Origin: Actinomycetospora sp. TBRC 11914
GTDB taxonomy: Bacteria; Actinomycetota; Actinomycetes; Mycobacteriales; Pseudonocardiaceae
Length of the DNA: 64,000 bases
Assembly: GCF_012933465.1 (NCBI RefSeq)
Contig: NZ_JABBND010000013.1
Span: forward strand, 62,001-126,000
Reading direction: 5' to 3'
Of the stretch, positions 7,331 through 15,357 are shown one piece after another. The position numbers and the translations under genes were made by a program. Each line of letters begins with the position of its first letter. Within the stretch, counting starts at the first letter, position 1. The notes below the pieces were generated by a model. The model did not search any database and was not told where the DNA came from. It was given only the letters and a program-made list of their open reading frames with translations.

Positions 7331-9943
7331 TCAGGCCTGCACGGCCTCCACGGGTGAACCGACCCGGGTGACCAGCTCGCCGTCGTCCGACGGCACCAGC
7401 TCCACGTCACGGACACGCCCGGCCGCCTGCACGTCGCCCAGCACGACGCGCAGGGCGTCCAGCCGGTCGGGTGCGCCGGACACCGACGCGCTCTCCACCT
7501 CGGTGCGGATCGAGAGCTTCTGGTCGGACTTGCCCTTGCGGATCCCGGAGATCACCTCCGAGGCGACGTCGAGGACGTCCTCGTCGACCCCGCCGGTGCG
7601 CGGCAGCTCGGCCGTCGTCGGCCAGGCGGCACGGTGCACCGAGCCGCCCTGCCACCACGACCAGACCTCCTCGGCGACGAACGGCAGCACCGGCGCGAAG
7701 AGCCGCTGCAGGACCCGGAGCGCCAGGGCCAGCGCGGTCCGTGCCGAGTCGCGCCCGACGTCGTCGAACTCGCCGTACGCCCGGGACTTGACCAGCTCCA
7801 GGTAGTCGTCGCAGAAGAACCAGAAGAACTGCTCGGTGATCTCGAGCGCGACGGCGTAGTCGAACCGCTCGAGCGCGGCCGTGGCGCGCTCGACCACGCC
7901 CGCCAGCCGCGCCAGCAGCGCCCGGTCGATGGGGGCGGTGACCGCCGCCGCATCGGGCTCGCCGGTCGACACCCCGACCCCGAGGATGAACTTCGAGGCG
8001 TTCAGCAGCTTCATGGCCAGGCGGCGCCCGACCTTCATCTGACCGCGGTCGAACGCGGTGTCGACGCCGGGCCGGCCGTTGGCCGCCCAGTAGCGGACCG
8101 CGTCCGAGCCGAACTCCTCGAGCAGGCCCATCGGCGTGACGACGTTGCCCTTGGACTTCGACATCTTCTTGCGGTCCGGGTCGAGGATCCAGCCCGAGAG
8201 CGCGGCGTGCGCCCACGGCAGCTCGCCGAACTCCAGCGAGCTGCGCACGACCGTCGAGAACAGCCAGGTCCGGATGATGTCGTGCGCCTGCGGGCGCAGG
8301 TCCATCGGGAAGACCCGGGCGAACAGGTCGTCGTCGAGGGTCCACTTCCCGGCGATCTGCGGGGTCAGCGACGACGTGGCCCACGTGTCGAGGACGTCGG
8401 GGTCGCCGGTGAAGCCGCCCGGCCGGTCGCGCTGCTCGGCCGTGTAGCCGGGCGGGACGTCCGTCGTCGGGTCGACCGGCAGCGCGTCGTCGGGCGGGGT
8501 GAGGACCTGCTCGGCGAGGACCTCGCCGTCGGCGTCGAGCGCGTACCAGACCGGGATCGGCACGCCGAAGAACCGCTGCCGGCTGACGAGCCAGTCGCCG
8601 TTGAGGCCGCGGACCCAGTCGGCGTACCGGTGGCGCATGTAGTCCGGGTGCCAGACGAGCTCGTCGCCGCGGCGCAGCATCGCCTCGCGCATCTCGGCGT
8701 CACGCCCGCCGTTGCGGATGTACCACTGCCGGCTGGAGACGATCTCGAGCGGCTTGTCGCCCTTCTCGAAGAACTTCACCGGCCGGGTGACGGGCCGGAC
8801 GTCGCCGATGAGCTCGCCGGTCCCGGCGAGCATCGCGACGATCTTCTCCTTGGCGGTGTGGACCGTCGTGCCCGCGATCTCCTCGTAGCGCTCGCGCCCC
8901 GGGCCCGAGGTGATCCAGTCCGGGGTCTCGCGCAGCAGCCGGCCGTCGCGGGTGATGACGGTGCGGTTGGGCAGGTCGAGCTCGCGCCACCACTGCACGT
9001 CGGTGAGGTCACCGAACGTGCAGCACATCGCGATGCCCGCGCCGCGGTCCATCTCGGCCGCCGGGTGCGCGAGGACCGGGACCTCGACGTCGAACAGCGG
9101 CGACCGCACCGTCGTGCCGAAGAGCGCCTGGTAGCGCTCGTCGTCGGGGTGGGCGATCAGGGCGACGCAGGCCGGGATCAGCTCGGGACGCGTGGTCTCG
9201 ATCGCGACGTCGCCGGCGGCCCCGTGGTAGGCGATCCGGTGCCAGGCGCCGGTGTGCTCGCGGTCCTCCAGCTCGGCCTGCGCGACCGCGGTGCGGAACG
9301 TGACGTCCCACAGCGTCGGCGCCATCGACACGTAGGCCTCGCCGCGGCCGAGGTTGCGCAGGAAGGCGCGCTGGCTGATCGCCCGGGCGTCGCCGTCGAT
9401 CGTCTGGTACGTGTGCGACCAGTCGACCGAGAGCCCGCCGCGCCGCCACAGCGCCTCGAAGGCCTTCTCGTCCTCGGCGGTCAGCGTCTCGCACAGCTCG
9501 ACGAAGTTCCGCCGCGAGATGGCGATCTGTTGCTTGCCCGGCTTCTCCGGCGGGGTGAACTCCGGGTCGTACGGCAGGCTCGGCTCGCACCGCACGCCGT
9601 AGTAGTTCTGGACGCGCCGCTCGGTGGGCAGGCCGTTGTCGTCCCACCCCATGGGGTAGAAGACCTGCTTGCCGCGCATCCGCTGGAAGCGGGCGACCAC
9701 ATCGGTGTGCGTGTAGCTGAAGACGTGCCCGACGTGCAGGGACCCCGAGACCGTCGGCGGCGGCGTGTCGATCGAGAAGACCTCGTCGCGCTGCGCCGAC
9801 CGGTCGAACCGGTAGGTGCCCTCCTCCTCCCATACCGCCGTCCAGCGCTCCTCGAGGCCGTCGAGCGTCGGCTTCTCGGGCAGCTGCGGCGACGACGGTG
9901 CCGGCCGCGCCGATGCAGCCTGGGAGGAGGGGGACTGCGTCAT
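7331..9943 (-). CDS. valS: Valyl-tRNA synthetase
   Basis: This 870-residue class I aminoacyl-tRNA synthetase charges tRNA-Val with valine in the cytosol. The HIGH-type signature is HVGH at residues 70-73 (after PPPTVSGSL), and the KMSKS loop is KKMSKSKGNV. The editing (CP1) domain lies between them (ETTRPELIPACVALI). The C-terminal anticodon-binding helices are present. The extreme N-terminus is a Ser/Ala/Pro-rich extension of ~25 residues. No T-box-like leader is visible upstream. Neighbouring genes are unrelated, so it is probably transcribed alone. Confidence 0.97.
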   Translation of the reverse strand: MTQSPSSQAASARPAPSSPQLPEKPTLDGLEERWTAVWEEEGTYRFDRSAQRDEVFSIDTPPPTVSGSLHVGHVFSYTHTDVVARFQRMRGKQVFYPMGWDDNGLPTERRVQNYYGVRCEPSLPYDPEFTPPEKPGKQQIAISRRNFVELCETLTAEDEKAFEALWRRGGLSVDWSHTYQTIDGDARAISQRAFLRNLGRGEAYVSMAPTLWDVTFRTAVAQAELEDREHTGAWHRIAYHGAAGDVAIETTRPELIPACVALIAHPDDERYQALFGTTVRSPLFDVEVPVLAHPAAEMDRGAGIAMCCTFGDLTDVQWWRELDLPNRTVITRDGRLLRETPDWITSGPGRERYEEIAGTTVHTAKEKIVAMLAGTGELIGDVRPVTRPVKFFEKGDKPLEIVSSRQWYIRNGGRDAEMREAMLRRGDELVWHPDYMRHRYADWVRGLNGDWLVSRQRFFGVPIPVWYALDADGEVLAEQVLTPPDDALPVDPTTDVPPGYTAEQRDRPGGFTGDPDVLDTWATSSLTPQIAGKWTLDDDLFARVFPMDLRPQAHDIIRTWLFSTVVRSSLEFGELPWAHAALSGWILDPDRKKMSKSKGNVVTPMGLLEEFGSDAVRYWAANGRPGVDTAFDRGQMKVGRRLAMKLLNASKFILGVGVSTGEPDAAAVTAPIDRALLARLAGVVERATAALERFDYAVALEITEQFFWFFCDDYLELVKSRAYGEFDDVGRDSARTALALALRVLQRLFAPVLPFVAEEVWSWWQGGSVHRAAWPTTAELPRTGGVDEDVLDVASEVISGIRKGKSDQKLSIRTEVESASVSGAPDRLDALRVVLGDVQAAGRVRDVELVPSDDGELVTRVGSPVEAVQA

Positions 9944-10115
9944 GTGACCAGTTTACCGAGGGGGTCCGACACGGTTCCGGCCTGGACACCGACCGGATCG
10001 GGCACACCTGCTGGGCCGTGCGGGTGGATCTCGTAACGCCGGGCGCCGGAACGGGGACACAGTGGTCACCACCGCGCAGTCGGCGGTGCTCATACGTCTG
10101 TTCGGGGGAGCGCGC

Positions 10116-11141
10116 ATGACCACGTCCACGTCGTCCCCGGCGCCGGGGTCCGGGAGCCGGGAGCCGCGCCACCGGGCCGAGGGTCGCGGGGACACCGCCG
10201 GCACGGCGGCCGGCCCGGTCGGGGTGCCCGCCCCACGCCGGACGGGCGGACGGCACCGGGCGCCCGACGCGCCGCCCTCGAGCGGGTTCACGATCGTGCC
10301 CGGCCCGCGCGACGGCGGACCCGGGGAGGGGACGCGCCCGGAGGCCGGCCCGGCGTCCGGGTTCCGCCCGCTCCCGCCGCCCCCGCCCGGGGCTCCCGCG
10401 TCGCGCCCCACCTCGTCCGTCGGCGTCCCGCTCGGCGCCGTGCCCACCCAGCGCGGGGCGGACGCGCGGGACGCGGCGGTGCCCCGCCGTCGCCCCGCGC
10501 CCGCGCCGCCGGAGGTGCTCGACGACGAGGCGGTGACGGTCCCGGTCCGCCGGGAGGCCCTCGACCGCGCGGCCGGCCGCTCCGTCGCGGAGGACCCCGG
10601 CCCTCGTGACCACGCCCCCGACGACGGGCCGGTCCACGCTCCCGCCCTCCGGCCGCTCACCGCCCACCGGCCCGCCTCACCGTCGCCGAGGGCCCGCCCC
10701 CGACGCGGCGCGACCCGCCCCGACCAGACCCGCTCGGACGGGGCGCACGCCGACCGGGCCCGCTCGGGGCGCCCACCCCACGGTGCGCCGTCCCGCCCGG
10801 CGGTCGCCCGACCGGTAGGACCGAGCGGCCGGGTCGCGCCCTGGGAGACGCCGCCCGACCGCGCGTCCACCCGCGCCGGCCTCGTCGCGGTCGCCGTCGG
10901 GGCCCTCGGCGCCCTGCTGGGGCTCGCGCCCTGGTCGGGGCTGCTGCCGCGGGTGCTCCCGGCGTCGGCGCTCGGCGCGACGCCGGTGTTCAACCTCGCG
11001 GGGGCGCTCCTCGGGGTCGTCGCCCTCGGGCTCGGCGCCGTCGCGATGTTCCGGGCGACCGGGACGACCCGGGGGCTCCTGGTCGGGGTGATCGGTGCCT
11101 GCGTGGGCGCGGCGGCGATCGTCGTGGGCCTCGTCGTCTGA
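10116..11141 (+). CDS. Pro/Arg-rich protein with C-terminal membrane helices
   Basis: The protein has 341 residues. About 250 N-terminal residues are low-complexity, rich in Pro, Arg, Ala and Gly, and likely disordered. They are followed by three hydrophobic segments (GLVAVAVGALGALLGLAPW, PVFNLAGALLGVVALGLG, GLLVGVIGACVGAAAIVVG). It looks like an actinobacterial membrane protein with a cytoplasmic disordered tail. No domain is recognised. ATG 10116 is chosen because GGGGGAG lies 5 nt upstream; earlier in-frame starts from 10062 lack that. It diverges from valS. Confidence 0.6.
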   Translation: MTTSTSSPAPGSGSREPRHRAEGRGDTAGTAAGPVGVPAPRRTGGRHRAPDAPPSSGFTIVPGPRDGGPGEGTRPEAGPASGFRPLPPPPPGAPASRPTSSVGVPLGAVPTQRGADARDAAVPRRRPAPAPPEVLDDEAVTVPVRREALDRAAGRSVAEDPGPRDHAPDDGPVHAPALRPLTAHRPASPSPRARPRRGATRPDQTRSDGAHADRARSGRPPHGAPSRPAVARPVGPSGRVAPWETPPDRASTRAGLVAVAVGALGALLGLAPWSGLLPRVLPASALGATPVFNLAGALLGVVALGLGAVAMFRATGTTRGLLVGVIGACVGAAAIVVGLVV

Positions 11142-11168
11142 CCCGCCCGGCCGGTGATCGACGCCGGT

Positions 11169-11191
11169 TTCCGGACGTCCAGTGTCCGGAA
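11169..11191. terminator. Hairpin between convergent genes
   Basis: TTCCGGAC (11169-11176) and GTCCGGAA (11184-11191) form a perfect 8-bp stem with a 7-nt loop, between the stop codons of the membrane protein gene and the MDMPI-domain gene. Confidence 0.55.
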
Positions 11192-11235
11192 CGCCACGTT
11201 CCTGACACCCGACCCCGACCCAGACCCCCCCGGCC

Positions 11236-12024
11236 CTACGCCATCGCCGACACCCGGAACCAGTCCTCGGCGAGCGCAGGGTCGCCGAACACCTCGACGC
11301 CCTCCAGCCCCGCCCGGCCGGTGACCACGGCCAGGAGGTCCGCGGCGCGCCCGCGCACCGCGACGTCGGCCTTCGCGTGCTCGCGCGTGATGGCGACCCC
11401 GTCGGGTCCCCGCCGGATCAGCCACTCGCCGTCGTCGGCGTCCGTGCAGTGCAGGTGCACCGTCCCGCCCTCACCGCGCAGACGCCGCGAGCCGGCCCGG
11501 AACCAGGTGATGAGGTCGTACCACTCGGCGACGCCGTCGGCCGCGAGCCCGGGGGCGACGTCCGGGAGGGGCGGGAGCCCGACGGCGAGCTCGGCGTCCA
11601 ACCGGTGCACCAGCGTCTCGTGGAGCTGACGCCGCCGCCAGAACGCGACGGTGACCGGCCCGACGAAGCCGCCGACCTCGCGGGCCGGGTCGGCGCCCTC
11701 CAGCGTCGCCACGAGCCGCGAGGCGCCCTGGAGCAGCCACGTGGCGACCTCGTCGCGGCCCTGTGGCGGCTCCCCGTCGGGCACCTCGGCATCCCGGTCG
11801 ACCATGCGCTCCGCCCCGGTCTCGATCGTCGCGGCGACCCGCCGGTGCACCCGGCCGAGGTGGCGCGCGAGGTCGTGCACGGTCCATCCGGGGCACGTGG
11901 CGACCGGCGCGGACAGGTCGTCCCCGGCGGCCGGCGCGCTCACGGCGTCGGCGAAGGCGGTGGCCTGCAGCAGGAGGTCGTCGGAGACGGAGCGCAGGGG
12001 AGCTCGACCATCAGCATCGGACAC
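11236..12024 (-). CDS. Mycothiol-dependent maleylpyruvate isomerase-like protein
   Basis: This 262-residue protein is of the TIGR03083 / MDMPI type. The N-terminal DinB-like helical bundle has CPGWTVHDLARHLGRVHR and RRQLHETLVHRLDAELA, whose histidines are the family's metal ligands. A smaller C-terminal sterol-carrier-like domain follows (ADVAVRGRAADLLAVVTGR). These actinobacterial enzymes use mycothiol as thiol cofactor; the substrate here is unknown. The GTG start at 12024 lies 22 bp after the nirD stop on the same strand, so it may be read with the nitrite reductase operon. Confidence 0.75.
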   Translation of the reverse strand: MSDADGRAPLRSVSDDLLLQATAFADAVSAPAAGDDLSAPVATCPGWTVHDLARHLGRVHRRVAATIETGAERMVDRDAEVPDGEPPQGRDEVATWLLQGASRLVATLEGADPAREVGGFVGPVTVAFWRRRQLHETLVHRLDAELAVGLPPLPDVAPGLAADGVAEWYDLITWFRAGSRRLRGEGGTVHLHCTDADDGEWLIRRGPDGVAITREHAKADVAVRGRAADLLAVVTGRAGLEGVEVFGDPALAEDWFRVSAMA

Positions 12025-12046
12025 GACGAGGAGCCTGCCGCAGGCC

Positions 12047-12403
12047 TCAGCCCGACGGCGAGCGGAGGCTGACGACGAGCTCCCCGTCCTCCTCCGTCGC
12101 GGTGTAGGCATCGACGTCGGCGACCCCGCCGCCGGAGACGCACTCCCCGGAGGCCAGCCGGAACTGGTGGTTGTGCAGCGGGCACATCACCACCTCGGCG
12201 TCGACCAGCCCGTCGGCGAGCGGCCCGCCCCGGTGCGGGCAGATCGCCCGCAGCGCGTACAGGCCGCCGGAGCGCGGCCGGAACACGGCCACCGGCTCGT
12301 CGCCGACCAGGAAGGCGCGGCCCTCCCCGACCGGGATCTGCTCGACCGGCCCCAGGCGGGCCGACACCACCCCGTCCGACACCACCCCGTCCGACGCGGT
12401 CAC
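12047..12403 (-). CDS. nirD: Nitrite reductase small subunit (Rieske)
   Basis: This is a 118-residue single Rieske domain. It shows CPHRGG and, 17 residues later, CPLHNHQF: the CxH...CxxH ligands of a [2Fe-2S] cluster. NirD partners NirB in the cytosolic NAD(P)H-dependent reduction of nitrite to ammonia. The GTG start overlaps the nirB stop in GTGA (12403-12400). The first residues (TASDGVVSDGVVS) contain a 15-bp tandem duplication, a small local slip. Operon position directly after nirB supports the assignment. Confidence 0.92.
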   Translation of the reverse strand: MTASDGVVSDGVVSARLGPVEQIPVGEGRAFLVGDEPVAVFRPRSGGLYALRAICPHRGGPLADGLVDAEVVMCPLHNHQFRLASGECVSGGGVADVDAYTATEEDGELVVSLRSPSG

Positions 12404-15009
12404 GCCGGGCTGCCCGACGACGACCGCACCGGCACCTGCGGCAGCGGGATGATCGGGAGCGCGTCGTGGAACTGGCCCGGCGTGCGCTCCCGCTGGTCGG
12501 TGGCCCACGGGTCGGCGTACGCGTCGACCGCCTCCTGCATCCGGGCGTCGAGCCCGTCGGCGAGGCCCTCGGCGTCGTCCACCACCACGGCCTTCAGGTA
12601 CTCGAGGCCCATACGGGGCACGAAGTCGTAGGTGCGCTCGAGCCAGTTGGCGTGCTCCCGGTAGTACTGCAGGAAGCGCCCGACGAGGCGCAGGGCCTCG
12701 TCGTGGGAGTCGACGGTGGCGAGGACCTCGCCCTGGCGCACCGTCGCGCCCGCCGCACCGCCGACGTAGATCTGCCATCGGGGACCCTCGATCGCCACGA
12801 GGCCCACGTCCTTGACCATCGACTCCGCGCAGTTGCGCGGGCAGCCGGAGACGCCGAGCTTCATCTTCGCCGGCCCCTCGATGCCCTTGTAGCGCTCCTC
12901 GAGGTCGATCCCGAGCTGCGTGGAGTCGCCCAGCCCGAAGCGGCAGAAGTCGGTGCCGACGCACGTCTTCACCGTCCGGAAGCTCTTGCCGTAGGCCCAC
13001 CCCGACGGCATGTCGAGGTCGGCCCACACCTCCTGCAGCTTCTCCTTCGGCACCCCGAGCAGGTCGATCCGCTGCCCGCCGGTCAGCTTGACCATCGGGA
13101 TGTCGTGCTTCTCGGCGACGTCGGCGATGCGGCGCAGCTGGGCCGGCGTCGTCACCCCGCCCGACATCCGCGGGACCACCGAGAAGGTGCCGTCGCGCTG
13201 GATGTTGCCGTGCACGCGGTCGTTGATGAACCGGCCGTCGCGCTCGTCGACGACGTCGTCCGGCCACATCATCCGCAGCAGGGCGGTGAGGCCCATCTTC
13301 GAGCCGACGTGGTCCTTCCCGTCGGGTGCCAGCGCCTCGAACACCGCCGACACGCTGGTCAGCCCGCGCGAGCGGATCTCCGCCATCAGCGTCGGCTTGT
13401 CCATCGGGATGGCCGGCACGTAGTAGGAGTCGGCCGGGTCGGCCGCGCCCTCGCCGCCCAGCGCCGCCTCGACGACCTCCGTGACGAGCCCCTTGCACGA
13501 CCCGCAGCCCTTCCCGGCCCGCGTCGCCGCCATGCACGCCGACACCGACTCGGCGCCGCCCTCGACGCACGCGACGAGGTCGCCCTTCGACACGCCGTTG
13601 CAGTTGCAGATCTGGGTGTCGTCGGGCAGGTCGGCCGCGGAGGTGCCGTCGTCGGCGGACCCCAGGTCGAACAGCAGCCTGATGCGCTCCTCGGGCAGCG
13701 CCGAGCGGCTGTCGAAGGCCTGGGTGAGCGCCGCGGCCTTGGAGATGTCGCCGACGAGCGTCGCCCCGATGAGCGTGCCGTCCCGGATGACGACGGTCTG
13801 GTACACCCCGCGGCCGGTCTCGGAGAACTGCACGAACTCGTCGCTCTCGCGCTCCGGGGACTTCACGCCCATCTGCGCGACGTCGACGCCCGCGACCTTG
13901 AGCTTCGTCGCCAGCCGCGACCCGTGGTACTCGGCGCCGGGGTCCGCGCCGGTGACGACGTCGGCGAGCACGGCCGCCTGCTCCCACAGCGGCCCGACGA
14001 CGCCGTAGACCTCGCCGCGGTGCTGGGCGCACTCGCCGACGACGAAGATGTCGTCGTCGTCGACCGATCGCATGCGGTCGTCGACGACGATGGCCCGCTG
14101 GGTCTCCAGCCCGGAGACCACCGCGAGCCCGATGTTGGGGCGGATGCCCGCGGTCACCACGACGGTGTCGCACCCCAGCGTCGAGCCGTCGGTGAACCGG
14201 ACGCCGGACACGGCGCCGTCGTCGCCGAGGAGGATCTCGGACGTCTTCACCCCGAGGTGCATGTGCATGCCCATGTCCTCGAGCTTCGAGCGCAGCACCG
14301 CCGACGCCTGCGCCTCGAGCTGCTGGTTCATCAGCACCTCGGTCGGGTGCACGACGTGCACCGCCAGCCCGTGGGCCTGCAGCCCGGCCGCCGCCTCGAG
14401 CCCGAGCAGGCCGCCGCCGATGACGACGGCCGACCGCTTGCCGTCCTCCCGGGTCGAGCTCCGCATCGCTGCGTCTCCCGCGACGTGGCGGAGCATCCCG
14501 GTCGCGTCGTCGAGGCTGCGGAACCCGAACACCCCGGGGGTGAGCTCGGTGTCGCTGGCCCACATCCCGTCCATGGGCGGGAAGAACGAGCGGCTGCCGG
14601 TGGCCAGGACGAGCGTGTCGTAGGGCGTCACCGACCCGTCGTCGCCGTAGACGACCTTGGCGTGCCGGTCGATGCGCACCACCCGGACGCCGGCGTGCAG
14701 CGTGATCCCGTTGTCGTCGTACCAGGCGCGGGGGTTGAGGAAGAGCTCGTCCTCGTCGTCACCGTCGACGTCGTCGTTGTCCACCACCTGGCCGGCGGCG
14801 TTCGCGAGGACCTCGGAGAGCAGGATCCGGTTGTAGTTGCCGTAGGGCTCGTCGCCGAAGACGGTGATCGCGAACATCTCGTCGCCACCGCGGGCGAGGA
14901 TCTCCTCCAGGGCCCGCGCCCCGGACATCCCGTTCCCGACGACGACGAGCTCCGCGCGCGTGTCCCGGTCGGTGGCGGTCCGGTGGGTGGGCTCCTCCAG
15001 CGCCGTCAC
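12400..15009 (-). CDS. nirB: Assimilatory nitrite reductase large subunit
   Basis: This 869-residue protein reduces nitrite to ammonium with NAD(P)H. Domain order: FAD/NAD-binding pyridine-nucleotide oxidoreductase (VVVGNGMSGARALEEI; VVIGGGLLGLEAA), BFD-like [2Fe-2S] domain (ICNCNGVSKGDL, GCGSCKGLV), then sulfite/nitrite reductase halves. The 4Fe-4S/sirohaem cysteines appear in TCVGTDFCRFGLGDS and LGVSGCPRNCAES. The GTG start directly follows the stop of the preceding small gene. A 35-bp stretch encoding AMRSSTR (14448-14482) is shared with nasA and may be an inserted mini-repeat. Confidence 0.97.
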   Translation of the reverse strand: MTALEEPTHRTATDRDTRAELVVVGNGMSGARALEEILARGGDEMFAITVFGDEPYGNYNRILLSEVLANAAGQVVDNDDVDGDDEDELFLNPRAWYDDNGITLHAGVRVVRIDRHAKVVYGDDGSVTPYDTLVLATGSRSFFPPMDGMWASDTELTPGVFGFRSLDDATGMLRHVAGDAAMRSSTREDGKRSAVVIGGGLLGLEAAAGLQAHGLAVHVVHPTEVLMNQQLEAQASAVLRSKLEDMGMHMHLGVKTSEILLGDDGAVSGVRFTDGSTLGCDTVVVTAGIRPNIGLAVVSGLETQRAIVVDDRMRSVDDDDIFVVGECAQHRGEVYGVVGPLWEQAAVLADVVTGADPGAEYHGSRLATKLKVAGVDVAQMGVKSPERESDEFVQFSETGRGVYQTVVIRDGTLIGATLVGDISKAAALTQAFDSRSALPEERIRLLFDLGSADDGTSAADLPDDTQICNCNGVSKGDLVACVEGGAESVSACMAATRAGKGCGSCKGLVTEVVEAALGGEGAADPADSYYVPAIPMDKPTLMAEIRSRGLTSVSAVFEALAPDGKDHVGSKMGLTALLRMMWPDDVVDERDGRFINDRVHGNIQRDGTFSVVPRMSGGVTTPAQLRRIADVAEKHDIPMVKLTGGQRIDLLGVPKEKLQEVWADLDMPSGWAYGKSFRTVKTCVGTDFCRFGLGDSTQLGIDLEERYKGIEGPAKMKLGVSGCPRNCAESMVKDVGLVAIEGPRWQIYVGGAAGATVRQGEVLATVDSHDEALRLVGRFLQYYREHANWLERTYDFVPRMGLEYLKAVVVDDAEGLADGLDARMQEAVDAYADPWATDQRERTPGQFHDALPIIPLPQVPVRSSSGSPA
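14448..14482. repeat. 35-bp intragenic repeat copy in nirB
   Basis: This stretch matches 15809-15843 in nasA at 31 of 35 positions, including the shared core GGGTCGAGCTCCGC. In both genes it is read in the same frame and gives Arg-Ser-Ser-Thr-Arg. Confidence 0.6.
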
Positions 15010-15357
15010 TCAGACCTCCACCAGGCCGCAGTCGACGACGAGGGTGCCGGCGGTCCCGGTGGGCGCCGCGAAGTGCACCTCGACGGTGCTGCCGGCCAGG
15101 AGGTCCTCGACCACCCGCAGCGACACGTGCATGTCGGCCTTCGCGCCGACCGGGAGCCACCGGGCGGGCGCCCCGTCGAAGACGAGCACGACCACGGCCA
15201 GCTCGTCCGACGAGTTCCCGGCCCGCACGTAGAGCACCTGGCCGGTGACGCCCTCGGGGACGGTGTAGGTCAGCGACGGGTGCAGCGGTGCGGGCTTCTC
15301 CAGCCCCTGCCCCTCGAAGGCGAAGGCGCCCTGCAGGAACCGTGGCGTGGTCATCAT
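15010..15357 (-). CDS. Small protein of the nitrate/nitrite reductase operon
   Basis: This 115-residue soluble protein has no family I can name. It lacks cysteines suited to a redox centre apart from one near the C-terminus (VVDCGLVEV). The pattern of alternating hydrophobic strands (TGQVLYVRAG, ELAVVVLVFD, STVEVHFAAP) suggests a beta-sandwich. It overlaps the nasA stop by ATGA and ends one base before the nirB GTG, so it is locked between the two reductases. A role in their assembly, cofactor handling or electron flow is inference from position only. A second ATG at 15354 is an alternative start. Confidence 0.7.
   Translation of the reverse strand: MMTTPRFLQGAFAFEGQGLEKPAPLHPSLTYTVPEGVTGQVLYVRAGNSSDELAVVVLVFDGAPARWLPVGAKADMHVSLRVVEDLLAGSTVEVHFAAPTGTAGTLVVDCGLVEV

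Noticed and set aside
9944-10115. T-box leader for valS
   Set aside because: No specifier or antiterminator T-box sequence is visible, and valS starts within a few bases of the gap edge without a long leader.
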